A DNA stretch of 64,000 bases from Cyprinodon diabolis (Eukaryota > Chordata > Actinopteri > Cyprinodontiformes > Cyprinodontidae), in NCBI GenBank assembly GCA_030533445.1, contig CM060070.1:48447089-48511088 (forward strand). The letters run 5' to 3'. The position numbers were made by a program, and so were the translations under genes. The notes beneath the pieces are model-generated. The model was not told the origin of the DNA. It worked only from the letters and a program-made list of their open reading frames with translations, and ran no database searches. This document shows positions 28,601-38,866 of the stretch, piece by piece. Every line of letters starts with the position of its first letter. Position 1 is the first letter of the stretch.

Positions 28601-31600
28601 CGGTACCATCAGAACATCCGGTACCATCAGAACCTGCACCACATCCGGTACCATCAGAACATCCGGTACCATCAGAACCTGCACCACATCCGGTACCATC
28701 AGAACCTGCAGAACATCCGGTACCATCAGAACGTCCGGTACCATCAGAACATCCGGTACCATCAGAACATCCGGTACCATCAGAACCTGCACCACATCCG
28801 GTACCATCAGAACATCCGGTACCATCAGAACCTGCACCACATCCGGTACCATCAGAACCTGCAGAACATCCGGTACCATCAGAACCTGCACCACATCCGC
28901 TAACATCAGAACATCCGGTACCATCAGAACCTGCAGAACATCCGCTAACATCAGAACATCCGGTACCATCAGAACCTGCAGAACATCCGGTACCATCAGA
29001 ACATCCGGTACCATCAGACCCTGCAGAACATCCGGTACCATCAGAACATCCGGTACCATCAGAACCTGCAGAACATCCGGTACCATCAGAACCTGCAGAA
29101 CATCCGCTACCATCAGAACGTCCGGTACCATCAGAACCTGCAGAACATCCGGTACCATCAGAACCTGCAGAACATCCGGTACCATCAGAACCTGCAGAAC
29201 TTCTTGTACCATCAGAACCTTCTGCTGCAGAACATCTGGCAGGATATCTACGTTCAGCCAGATGTTGCTGAGAGAGAGGTCAGGTCTGATGAGGAGGCGG
29301 AGTCTGTCTCTGATGGAAGCCATCTTGTCCATCAGCGTCACTGAGCCACAGGTTAGTTTACTGTTAATCTGAAACAGTCAGATTTAGTCTGATTTGCAGC
29401 CTTTAGCTGACAGACAGCATCTGTAAATTTAAATCCTGAATAAATAAAAGCGTTAATGTTCTGTCGGCGCGCTCCAAGCAGAGCTCCTCAGAGGGCTGTC
29501 CGCTTATTAATCGGTTTATAGTTAGCAAACTAATCGTTAGCAGCAGCAGCGCCAGTTTGCAGCCTCCCAGTGCAAAGGTTAAAGGTCAATCACCAGCATG
29601 ACAGCAGACTTTCATTATCATCCTTACCTTTGCTTCCGGTCAGCGAGGAGATCTTCCTGGGTTTAGCCCTGATATCATAGATGATGGGGTACTGGAACCA
29701 TGGGATCCTGCAGTATGGAGACAGCACAGGTGATGTCGTCACCATGGCAACAGACTGCAGCCACTGATGATCTGAGAAGCTCGTTCAGGTCAGCTGATAG
29801 CGACAGGTGACCCACTGACCTCTATGGATTATTGATTTAATCAAGTTTTACTGTTTTTAGTTCCAAGGAGGACGGATTCATGTTGAAGGATTATATTTAA
29901 CAACCAGACGTGGGCAATGTGGAGTCAACTAGTCATCTCCATGTCATGTATTTAATCTACCCAGCCAATTAACCAGGTGAGTCCAATCTGCACAGGTTAA
30001 TTCACGGTGAAGATTGGACTCACCTGCTTCAGTGGCTGGGTAGAACAAAGACATGACATGGAGATGACTTGTTGACTCCACATTGCCCATGTCTGTAACA
30101 ACCCGATGACATCATCTGTACTGATACAATAACAGGAAACAAGTTAATGAACCTGATCACCCTGATAACCAGGAGACACAGGGTTAAACAGGGGATGCCC
30201 GTGGGGGGGGGGGGGGGGGGGGGGGCCACGGGGCCGACCCTGGAGGAGCCTCTGTCCTTCATGCCCTGGATCAGGGGTTCCCAGAGCGAAGCAGAGAACT
30301 CATGAAACATGGCGGAAGAAAAAGCCGTCCTACGGGGCGGCAGAACGTGTGACCGCTGACCAAAGCTGAGGGGACTAGAGGTTGGAAACCAGGAGGATTT
30401 CAAAATAAAATATTTCCTTCAAAGTTAGAAAATGAAGCTGAGGGTCTGATGAAGACCATCTTCCAGAAACTGATGAACCTCCATCATGTGGAGGCGCTGC
30501 AGACACTACCTGAAGTGGAGTCCCTCTGACAGGATGGTGTCCATCTGCATCCCTCCGATCCGGTTGAAGATGATGGCTCTCTGGCCGCCCTCCACTGCTC
30601 AAACACAGACAGACAGTCAGACGGAGCAGCTGAAGCCATAGAAACACTCAGAGCTCAGCTACCGATGGATTCATGTCCGAAGGCCGCAAACATTCAGGAA
30701 ATATTACCGTATTTTCACGACTATAAGGCGCACATAAACGTCTTTTTTTCCTTCAAAATGTGCGGTGCGCCCTATGTGTGTTATAACTGCGACTTTTGAA
30801 CCACCTCATGGAGGAGATGATGAAAGCGTGGCTGAGGCAGGTGAATGTGAGGAGACCAGGTGGTTTTTTTCCACGCATCACCATCGCTGTTAATCTGTGA
30901 CTCCATGCGCGCCCATCTCACAGCCGATGTGAAAAACATGGTGAATCAAATGAACGCTGTGCTCGCCGTTATCCCGGGAGGTCTGACAAAGGAACTTCAA
31001 GCGCTCCACATCGGTGTCAACCGGCCGTTCAAAGTAAGGCTGTGAGCGGCGTGGGAGCGATGGATGACCGACGGAGACCACAGTTTCAGGAAAAGTGGAA
31101 GGCAGCGCCGGGCAAGTTACGCCACAGTTTGCTGATGGATTGTTGATGCTTGGACTAACGTGTCTGCTGGCTCTGCTGTTCAGCTTTCGGAAAAGCCTGC
31201 ATCATTTCTGAGGAGCCGCCCGGCACGGAAAGTGACTCTGACAGCGAAGAAGGGGAAACTGGCATGTCTGATTTAGCGCAGCGGTTTAATTCAGAAACAG
31301 AGGATGATGACTTTGATGACTTTGATTAATACTTTGTAGTAAATACTTGAATAAAGCACAATCATACTCAGTTTGGCTCCGCTCTATTTTCTACATGAAA
31401 GCTTAATTCATCAGCAGCCTCTGGGCCGGGTCTCCTCCGGGTTCACCGCGGCGGCTGGCAGGTGTTTTTCATCTAAATAATCTAAACTGCAGGCAGCAGG
31501 ATACCGGTAATAAAAGCGAACATATTCCGTCGGCAGGTTTCAGGATTTTAAGTTAATGTAGGAGCGATCACAGCGCTCTGTCATCAGCGATGTGTCTGTC

Positions 31601-34600
31601 TCACGGCCAGCTCCCAGGTTTGATTAATACTTTGTAATAAATACATGAATGGAGCACAGTCATACTCAGTTTGGCTCCCGCTCTATTTTTAAATACGCAG
31701 TAAAGGTATTTAAACGTAGTAGAGGACATGTACCTGTATATAAAACCCGCCCTATAGTCCGGTGAAACTTATGGTCGTGAAAATACGGTACTGCTTTTCT
31801 ATAATTATCAGAAACTGAAAAGCAAAATCATTAAGAAAAGACATGCTTTATATTTATTTGGAGATTCCATCAGATTTATGGCTCCCAGTGTTCAAAGCTA
31901 TGTGGCTAATGGCTAACTGAACAGCTGCGGGCTGTGTGGCTAATGGCTAACTGAACAGCTTCGGGCTGTGTGGCTAATGGCTAACTGAACAGCTTCGGGC
32001 TGTGTGGCTAATGCTAACTGAACAGCTGCGGGCTGTGTGGCTAATGCTAATAGAACAGCTGCGGGCTGTGTGGCTAATGCTAACTGAACAGCTGCGGGCT
32101 GTGTGGCTAATGCTAATAGAACAGCTGCAGGCTGTGTGGCTAATGCTAATAGAACAGCTGCGGGCTGTGTGGCTAATGCTAATAGAACAGCTGCGGGCTG
32201 TGTGGCTAATGGCTAACTGAACAGCTGCGGGCTGTGTGGCTAATGCTAACTGAACAGCTGCGGGCTGTGTGGCTAATGCTAACTGAACAGCTGCGGGCTG
32301 TGTGGCTAATGCTAACAGAACAGCTGCGGGCTGTGTGGCTAATGCTAATAGAACAGCTGCGGGCTGTGTGGCTAATGCTAATAGAACAGCTTCGGGCTGT
32401 GTGGCTAATGCTAATAGAACAGCTTCGGGCTGTGTGGCTAAAGCTAATAGAACAGCTTCGGGCTGTGTGGCTAATGCTAATAGAACAGCTTCGGGCTGTG
32501 TGGCTAATGCTAATAGAACAGTTGCAGGCTGTGTGGCTAATTCTAATAGAACAGCTGCAGGCTGTGTGGCTAATGCTAATAGAACAGCTGCAGGCTGTGT
32601 GGCTAATGCTAATAGAACAGCTGCAGGCTGTGTGGCTAATGCTAATAGAACAGTTGCAGGCTGTGTGGCTAATAGTAATAGAACAGCTGCAGGCTGTGTG
32701 GCTAATGCTAATAGAACAGCTGCAGGCTGTGTGGCTAATGCTAATAGAACAGCTGCAGGCTGTGTGGCTAATGCTAATAGAACAGCTGCAGGCTGTGTGG
32801 CTAATTCTAATAGAACAGTTGCAGGCTGTGTGGTGTGGCTAATTCTAATAGAACAGCTGCAGGCTGTGTGGCTAATGCTAATAGAACAGCTGCAGGCTGT
32901 GTGGCTAATGCTAATAGAACAGCTGCAGGCTGTGTGGCTAATTCTAATAGAACAGTTGCAGGCTGTGTGGCTAATGCTAATAGAACAGCTGCAGGCTGTG
33001 TGGTGTGGCTAATTCTAATAGAACAGCTGCAGGCTGTGTGGCTAATGCTAATAGAACAGCTGCAGGCTGTGTGGCTAATGCTAATAGAACAGCTGCAGGC
33101 TGTGTGGCTAATTCTAATAGAACAGTTGCAGGCTGTGTGGCTAATGCTAATAGAACAGCTGCAGGCTGTGTGGTGTGGCTAATTCTAATAGAACAGCTGC
33201 AGGCTGTGTGGCTAATGCTAATAGAACAGCTGCAGGCTGTGTGGCTAATGCTAATAGAACAGCTGCAGGCTGTGTGGCTAATTCTAAAAGAACAGTTGCA
33301 GGCTGTGTGGTGTGGCTAATTCTAATAGAACAGCTGCAGGCTGTGTGGCTAATGCTAATAGAACAGCTGCAGGCTGTGTGGCTAATGCTAATAGAACAGC
33401 TGCAGGCTGTGTGGCTAATTCTAATAGAACAGTTGCAGGCTGTGTGGCTAATGCTAATAGAACAGCTGCAGGCTGTGTGGTGTGGCTAATTCTAATAGAA
33501 CAGCTGCAGGCTGTGTGGCTAATGCTAATAGAACAGCTGCAGGCTGTGTGGTTAATGCTAATAGAACAGCTGCAGGCTGTGTGGCTAATGCTAATAGAAC
33601 AGCTGCAGGCTGTGTGGCTAATGCTAATAGAACAGCTGCAGGCTGTGTGGCTAATGCTAATAGAACAGCTGCAGGCTGTGTGGCTAATTCTAATAGAACA
33701 GTTGCAGGCTGTGTGGCTAATGCTAATAGAACAGCTGCAGGCTGTGTGGTGTGGCTAATTCTAATAGAACAGCTGCAGGCTGTGTGGCTAATGCTAATAG
33801 AACAGCTGCAGGCTGTGTGGTTAATGCTAATAGAACAGCTGCAGGCTGTGTGGCTAATTCTAATAGAACAGCTGCAGGCTGTGTGGCTAATGCTAATAGA
33901 ACAGCTGCAGGCTGTGTGGCTAATGCTAATAGAACAGCTGCAGGCTGTGTGGCTAATTCTAATAGAACAGCTGCAGGCTGTGTGGCTAATGCTAATAGAA
34001 CAGCTGCAGGCTGTGTGGCTAATGCTAATAGAACAGCTGCAGGCTGTGTGGCTAATTCTAATAGAACAGCTGCAGGCTGTGTGGCTAATGCTAATAGAAC
34101 AGCTGCAGGCTGTGTGGCTAATGCTAATAGAACAGCTGCAGGCTGTGTGGCTAATGCTAATAGAACAGCTGCAGGCTGTGTGGCTAATGCTAATAGAACA
34201 GCTGCAGGCTGTGTGGCTAATGCTAATAGAACAGCTGCTGGCTGTGTGGCTAACGGCTCATGCTAATGGTGTGTGGAGGTGAACCCTGCCTGTGTAGGTG
34301 GCTTCTCTGACGCCATAGGCCAGGGCTCCAGCTCCCAGCAGAAGTTTCAGGCCCAGTCCGGCTCCTCTGCCTCCAGATGAAGACATGCGGCCGGTCAGGT
34401 CCCTCAGGTGCTGGATGAAGCGCTGCAGTTCAGGAGGAGACGGAAAACAGTCTTTTCTTCACTGAAAATATGAAGATTTACAGACAAACATGGAAGCATA
34501 GAATCTAGACAGGATAGATAGTAAATCCAGGGGTCTGGCTATAAAGGGTTATTCACATAAACATTTAAACACATTAAACCAAATAAATAGAAAACCATAA

Positions 34601-36548
34601 ACAATTATAAAATAAAAAACATCATGTAAAATAAAATTAAAACAGGAGCGGAGAATTCAGTCTTTGTTTGGCCGTTTACTTCTGTTGGGAAGTTTTAGGA
34701 TATCAGAGATTATTTCTGCTTTAGGACTTTTCAGAATCTTTAATGATTTCATATAAAGCTTACACTCATTTAAAACAAGTTTGGGAGAATTTAGCAATTC
34801 TACATTTATGAATGAAAAATGTAGCTTAGTGCAAGCTCATCAGCCTTAGTTTGCATTATTAGAGCAAAAGTGACGTCGTTCCTGGAGATAAAGGTTGGGA
34901 CTGAAGATCGCTGGTGTTTAATCCATCTATGGACATGTTTACCTCACTGATCATGAGAAGAACAGGTGGTCTGCAGTTTCTGCATTACCATCTAAGCAAA
35001 GTCTCAGTAATTCTTTAGAGGGATCATTGTGGGTGTATTGGATGATATGCTAAAGTATTTGTGGTTAAAAAATAAATTCTTGTGATAGTGCTCCATGTAA
35101 TTTATTATAGTCTAGCTAAGGTTTTAAAATGATGTTTAATGAAACACTGTTCATAATTATAAAAACTCTTGGTATCCATTTAATCTGCTATGGATCATAT
35201 ATTCAAAGAGATTTGCTGCGGTGCAGATTATATCTGCTGTTCCAGAGAACATTTTCCAGTACAGGAGGAACTGTTTACATTAAAGTTCGCTCAAAGAAGA
35301 AATTACAATCCTCCAATTTTCTTCAAAAAGATTCTTGAAATAAAAAACAGAAGTAGCTGCTGAGTTTGATCCAAGATTTTAAATCCTTTGCATCTTTAAG
35401 CAGCGTCTGTTTCTCCAAATGAAACGCCGGTTGATTTGATCAATAGGTTTAATTGGAATAGGCCGCGTAGATGCATCTAGATAAGCATTCTATCTGAGGT
35501 AGATCTGTCCTAGTATTCATAAATCCCTCTGTAGCATTCTTCAATTTTATTTTCTACATTCAGAAATTGGCTTCGTTTTGCTCCCTAATATTTCAGTTCA
35601 GATTTAAAGGGACATTAATTATCCCTTTATTAAAAGTTGGTGTCTATCTTTCAGGAATATTGTTGCGTCATCTGCTAGTTGGCTGATAATCATGTCTGTT
35701 CCAGGTAAATTAAGTTGTTTAATTTAGACATGTAGCATTCTTGAGATGAACAGGTGTGGTGAGACGCAGCAGCCCTGAGGAACACCTGAAGCTTTGGGCG
35801 GAGCCTCTGGGCAGCAGGACACAGCTGCTGACATCTCCAGATAATCCAACATATTCTCTAATCTCTGAATCCAAAGTGTTTGAGATTAGAAAGAATAACA
35901 GATGATCCCCTCAGTCAAAGGCTTAGAGAGAGAAGGAAACCCTGATCTTCTCTCTGGGTTCTAGATCAATGATGTCCATCAATCTAATATTATTAAAGAC
36001 TGATCTTCCCTGCCTGTTTCTCTGCATAAAGCTGAAATCCCTGTTAGGAAACCAGACTTGATCAGTTAGGAGTTTGTAGTTTGAATCCCTCAGTGTGATG
36101 CCTCCTCTGCTAGCTGGGATTCTGGGATCTTTCCCAGGTTTAGGATTGGGAGGAAAATCCATGTGTCACTGCTGGTGGAAGAGCAAACAGGCAGCAAACA
36201 AGCAGAAAACAGGCAGAGCAAACAGGCAGCAAACAGGCAGGGGAACGGACCAGCTACTGAGACCGGGAGCAGCAGACTGGGTCAGACTGACCAGTCCCTG
36301 CGGTCTGGTCCAGGTTAGCATGAGGGCTAGCATCAGCTGCTCTCCTGTCACATAACCGCTGCTATCATGGAGCTACAGCTAGCCGGCTAACGCTAGCCTA
36401 GCAGAGGCTAGGCGGTCCTCCCTAAAGGAGCGGACCTCCCGCCGGTGAACAGCCGGGTCTCATTAGCATCAGCCCCGCAGAGAGAAAACACCAAACCGTT
36501 CAAGTCGCCTTCATTTAGCGGACTTACATTCGGCTCCTTGCTCGACAT
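19617..36548 (-). CDS. phb2: Prohibitin-2 (ten coding exons)
   Basis: Exons in transcript order are 36528-36548, 34290-34422, 30510-30594, 29628-29707, 27005-27189, 26807-26936, 25685-25788, 24341-24418, 24190-24269 and 19617-19641. They total 921 nt, 306 aa plus stop, with consistent phase; human PHB2 is 299. The N-terminal hydrophobic anchor ([15 protein letters not shown]) precedes the prohibitin/SPFH domain ([49 protein letters not shown]). A YQQL motif sits where mammals have the LC3-interacting YQRL. The coiled-coil half contains [14 protein letters not shown] and [11 protein letters not shown], then [22 protein letters not shown]2 forms ring complexes with PHB1 in the inner mitochondrial membrane and is a mitophagy receptor (established). 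Intron 2 uses a GC donor. The seven-codon first exon (MSSKEPN) and last exon (SFLSAQKK end) rest on splice signals and phase rather than strong similarity. Introns 2, 4 and 9 hold 2-kb-scale arrays. Confidence 0.95.
20345..20419. repeat. Short 15-bp tandem repeat
   Basis: About five copies of GACTGATCTACAGACTGATCT-type sequence (period 15) inside PHB2 intron 9. Confidence 0.85.
20712..22151. mobile_element. Non-autonomous hAT element, 1.44 kb
   Basis: The termini are CAGGGGCGGATCTAG and, on the reverse strand, CATAGGCGGATCTACTGG. They are flanked by near-identical 8-bp repeats CCTGAAGC (20704-20711) and CCTGAAGG (22152-22159). The sub-terminal zones are G-rich (GGGGTGG and GGGGGGCA). The AT-rich interior shows only short reading frames and no transposase motif. 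It lies in PHB2 intron 9. Confidence 0.8.
22205..22288 (-). other. Partial duplicate of the PHB2 exon 9 / intron 9 junction
   Basis: This stretch repeats 24141-24220 almost exactly: TGTTTCCTGTCAGACGGACA, a short divergent middle, then GAGGCAGAGGAACCCACCTG and on through GTCCTGCAGGTTCA. On the minus strand it therefore carries the last ~34 nt of exon 9 (QDQTSFN) and its GT donor, without the exon's 5' part or acceptor. The 26-bp array fills the space between the two copies. It is a truncated exon copy and probably non-functional. Confidence 0.85.
22310..24129. repeat. 26-bp minisatellite, 1.8 kb, in PHB2 intron 9
   Basis: The unit is CAGCCGGGTACGGATCAGTC followed by CACAGA. Frequent variants have an extra CAGA, an extra G, CTACAGTC insertions, GATCGGTC, and, towards the right, GGCTCCGTC. 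The shift in variant composition along the array shows local homogenisation. Long frames on both strands ([17 protein letters not shown] types) are repeat artefacts. Confidence 0.97.
24270..25684. other. PHB2 introns 7 and 8 apart from exon 8
   Basis: These introns flank exon 8 (24341-24418) and contain a short ATC run at 24295-24318. About 24800-25420 is gene-like sequence (for example [13 protein letters not shown] from an ATG near 25008), but no splice sites or homology support an exon. In mammals a scaRNA lies in a PHB2 intron. I looked for a box C/D or H/ACA fold here and could not support one. Confidence 0.4.
25525..25668. repeat. 24-bp tandem repeat, six copies
   Basis: The unit is AAAGGTCAGCTGAGGTCAGAG plus TTC or TCC, ending 16 bp before PHB2 exon 7 (25685-25788), on the donor side of that exon in PHB2 orientation. 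Confidence 0.92.
26044..26650 (-). mobile_element. L2-type LINE reverse transcriptase fragment
   Basis: Minus-strand reading frames carry [12 protein letters not shown] (the reverse transcriptase catalytic YADD at about 26546-26557). After a frameshift near 26485 they continue with [48 protein letters not shown] and [12 protein letters not shown]. This is the fingers/thumb end of a non-LTR retrotransposon of the L2/CR1 group. The copy is 5'-truncated and frameshifted, so inactive. It lies in PHB2 intron 6 in the same orientation as the gene. Confidence 0.88.
27224..29215. repeat. Composite 18-bp/9-bp minisatellite in PHB2 intron 4
   Basis: Two 18-bp units, CATCCGGTACCATCAGAA and CATCCGCTAACATCAGAA, are interspersed with a 9-bp module CCTGCAGAA (or CCTGCACCA). 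Every module is a multiple of three, so all frames without internal stops stay open across 2 kb on both strands. The minus-strand frame ([15 protein letters not shown] modules) is in phase with PHB2 exon 5. KpnI-like GGTACC sites recur in most units. Confidence 0.97.
29905..30095. mobile_element. Fold-back MITE (hAT-like), 191 bp
   Basis: The left arm CAGACGTGGGCAATGTGGAG and following bases are matched by a right arm that is its near-perfect inverse (reverse strand CAGACATGGGCAATGTGGAG). Pairing extends inward through CATCTCCATGTCATG and GTGAGTCCAATCT, so almost the whole element can fold as one hairpin. TAACAAC flanks both ends (29898-29904 and 30096-30102), a plausible target duplication. 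It lies in PHB2 intron 3. Confidence 0.8.
30707..31788 (+). mobile_element. pogo-like DNA transposon remnant
   Basis: Terminal inverted repeats start CCGTATTTTCACGACTATAA on the left and CCGTATTTTCACGACCATAA on the right (reverse strand), with TA on both sides. From about 30860 the plus strand encodes a piece of a pogo/CENPB-type DDE domain ([36 protein letters not shown]). It then breaks at stops and frameshifts and resumes as an acidic tail ([21 protein letters not shown], stop near 31327). The catalytic front half is missing. A 72-bp segment ending in TCAGTTTGGCTCC occurs twice, near 31320 and 31619. The element lies in PHB2 intron 2, opposite to the gene. Confidence 0.82.
31897..34252. 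repeat. 33-bp minisatellite with higher-order units, PHB2 intron 2
   Basis: The unit is GGCTAATGCTAATAGAACAG plus CTGCAGGCTGTGT. The left part uses variants with GGCTAACTGAACAG and GCTGCGGGC or GCTTCGGGC. Between about 32835 and 33758, groups of units end with an extra GTGTG and repeat at 170, 170, 137, 170 and 269 bp, so multi-unit blocks have been amplified. The array ends 37 bp from PHB2 exon 2. Confidence 0.97.
34423..36527. other. PHB2 intron 1
   Basis: About 2.1 kb between exon 2 and the seven-codon exon 1. It is AT-rich with scattered TE-like sequence (for example 35700-36130). A short repeat of AGCAAACAGGCAG type occurs at 36181-36240. No exon or complete mobile element could be supported. 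Confidence 0.45.
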
Positions 36549-37488
36549 GCTGCAGCTCGATGAAATCCAAGGTCGACACCGAACAGCCTGCTGGGAAATG
36601 CAGTGTTATTTAAACATGTGGCCGGCCTCTAACGGTGCTGCCCCCCAGCGATAGGGAGGAGTTCCTGTCCTGCAGTTCAGCGGTGTCCCTCATGGATGAG
36701 CGAGCCTCAGCCGTTTTCTATCTAAACAGGACATGTAGAGCTATAATCCTAGATTCTACGCGTAGAGCAGTGATAGCTCCTTTAACAGCGATGGTGGAGC
36801 CCATAGAGCTGCATTGGTGCGCGTGTCGTTTCCAGGAAGTCATGATCCAGGAGCTGTTTCTAACTAACTAAACTAACGGGGTTTAAAATCACTAAACTGG
36901 GTTTAAAATCATTTCTGTCACCATGATGCTTCTGATAAAATAAAGTCTCATATTTTGCTGTTTATCATTAAAATGATCCAGAATGTTGGAGCCTAAAAGG
37001 AACAGAAACATTTCAGCCATTTTTAATGTTCTCCTTGTTTCATCCTTTTCCTCTCAGTTATTCACTCAGCTTATCTCAATTAAAGTTCATTTCTAATTGA
37101 CTCTTAGTTTATTTGTTTTTACTCCACTTATTGTTTTAAAATTATGATGTAAAATCCTAGTCTGGCAGCATCCTCATTCATTTCCCCCTAAATTTTCACC
37201 TTATGATTAATGTTAACGTTATTCATTGACTGCATCTAAAAATATCAAAGATAATTTCAATTTAAACACAGATATTAAATAATAGAATATAATCTTCAAG
37301 AACATAAATGATATCATTGTTCCAGGTCATCGTTCTGTCAAATCAGCTGCCTGTAGTGTCTGTAAATGTCCAGCAGAGGTCAGTATTCTGAGGACAATCA
37401 GCGCAGCATCAACAGTTTGGCGTCATGATGCCTCATTAACTGCAGCACTTGATGTGTGGCCGCCATATTGGATGGGTCTCTGTTAGCA
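36549..37488. other. PHB2 5' flank
   Basis: Sequence upstream of the PHB2 start codon at 36546-36548. It begins moderately GC-rich, then becomes AT-rich. I see no TATA box in a convincing position and no other gene. It ends at the 3' end of the unrecognised exon pair on the same strand. Confidence 0.4.
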
Positions 37489-38165
37489 TCAGAGCAGGTG
37501 TTGTGCCAAAAATTGATCAGCAAAGATCGGGCGCGTCCCCGCCCCGTGGGGGGAGGAGCTTGTTTGCAGCGGGATGGAGCCTGAATCAAACACTGTTGAC
37601 AGCAGCAGTTCTGATTGTCTGAAGAACGTTCCGGAAGGTGTCTTAGTTCTCCTCCTCATCAGCAGACGTGTCTCTAAGGCTGCAGCCTGAAGTCACCCAG
37701 ATCCATCCTCTGGACAGTGCAGGTTTTCTTTCCAACCAGCCAATAGCACCAGGCTCCAGTCATCTCATCAAGTCATCATGTTGATGAGATGACTGGAGTC
37801 TGGAGCCGCAGGTTGGACAGTAGACCTGCAGGTCTTTCTGGAACCACTTTGTCCCTCCTGGTCTAGAAGGTTGGGTCTCTAGAGAACTGAATCCTCTCAG
37901 ATCTTCAGGTCATCAAAGCGTTGCTGCGCCGCATTTAACTGGTTTACATCTTATTTGCAGACAGTTCAGTCTGTTAGAGTCCTGCATCACGGGGCCCTAC
38001 AGGGCCCACCAGGGGCCCCTGCTCAAACAGATGACCTACCTGTTGTTTGGCTCCTTTTCCAGTCTCTGCTTTGGCTTCTAGTGATTTTAAAGTAGACCAC
38101 CTTTTATTCCAGGTGTGAAGAAGGTTAAGCTCTTCCTCCGCCTTCAGTGCGTCCTGCTTTCCCTC
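37489..38165 (-). CDS. Unrecognised gene, two 3'-terminal exons (putative)
   Basis: The upstream exon ends at 38040 with a strong CAG|GTAGGT donor. It encodes KQDALKAEEELNLLHTWNKR followed by a lysine-rich stretch ending GKGAKQQ. The downstream exon, 37686-37489, has a TTCAG acceptor, joins in phase 0 and stays open for 65 codons (AAALETRLLMRRRTKTPSGT, FFRQSELLLSTVFDSGS, ending AQHLL, TGA). The charge pattern suggests a coiled-coil or helical protein. The frame is also open upstream through the 38.17-38.87 kb array, so the true 5' border is unknown. I recognise no family. A chance pair of open frames is the main alternative, though codon-like composition, splice signals and phase agreement argue against it. 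Confidence 0.4.
37754..37798. other. Perfect 18-bp hairpin
   Basis: CTCCAGTCATCTCATCAA at 37754-37771 is followed after nine bases by its exact inverse TTGATGAGATGACTGGAG at 37781-37798. It falls in the intron of the unrecognised exon pair. No flanking target duplication was seen. Confidence 0.8.
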
Positions 38166-38169
38166 AGAG

Positions 38170-38866
38170 TCAGACAGTCCTGGTCCAGACTGCCGGTCCT
38201 GGTCCAGACTGCAGGTCCTGGTCCAGACTGCCAGTCCTGGTCCAGACTGCAGGTCCTGGTCCAGACTGTCGGTTCTGGTCCAGACTGCCGGTCCTGGTCC
38301 AGACTGCAGGTCCTGGTCCAGACTGCCGGTCCTGGTCCAGACTGCAGGTCCTGGTCCAGACTGCCGGTCCTGGTCCAGACTGCAGGTCCTGGTCCAGACT
38401 GCCGGTCCTGGTCCAGACTGCAGGTCCTGGTCCAGACTGCCGGTCCTGGTCCAGACTGCCGGTCCTGGTCCAGACTGCAGGTCCTGGTCCAGACTGCAGG
38501 TCCTGGTCCAGACTGTCGGTTCTGGTCCAGACTGCCGGTCCTGGTCCAGACTGTCGGTTCTGGTCCAGACTGCAGGTCCTGGTCCAGACTGCAGGTCCTG
38601 GTCCAGACTGTCGGTTCTGGTCCAGACTGCAGGTCCTGGTCCAGACTGCCAGTCCTGGTCCAGACTGCAGGTCCTGGTCCAGACTGCCGGTCCTGATCCA
38701 GACTGCAGGTCCTGGTCCAGACTGTCGGTCCTGATCCAGACTGCAGGTCCTGGTCCAGACTGCCGGTCCTGATCCAGACTGCAGGTCCTGGTCCAGACTG
38801 CAGGTCCTGGTCCAGACTGCCGGTCCTGATCCAGACTGCAGGTCCTGGTCCAGACTGTCGGTTCTG
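38170..38866. repeat. 19-bp minisatellite (CTGGTCCAGACTGCCGGTC)
   Basis: About 36 copies of CTGGTCCAGACTGCCGGTC, varying at CCGG/CAGG/TCGG and TCCTGGTCC/TCCTGATCC. On the minus strand it is open in phase with the unrecognised exon at its left edge and with an upstream basic segment (KTQKRRQRERRQ, about 38866-38933). Confidence 0.97.

Noticed and set aside
27123..29372. Two plus-strand frames of over 700 codons
   Set aside because: Antisense translations of the 18/9-bp array; the only frame worth noting is the minus frame joined to PHB2 exon 5.
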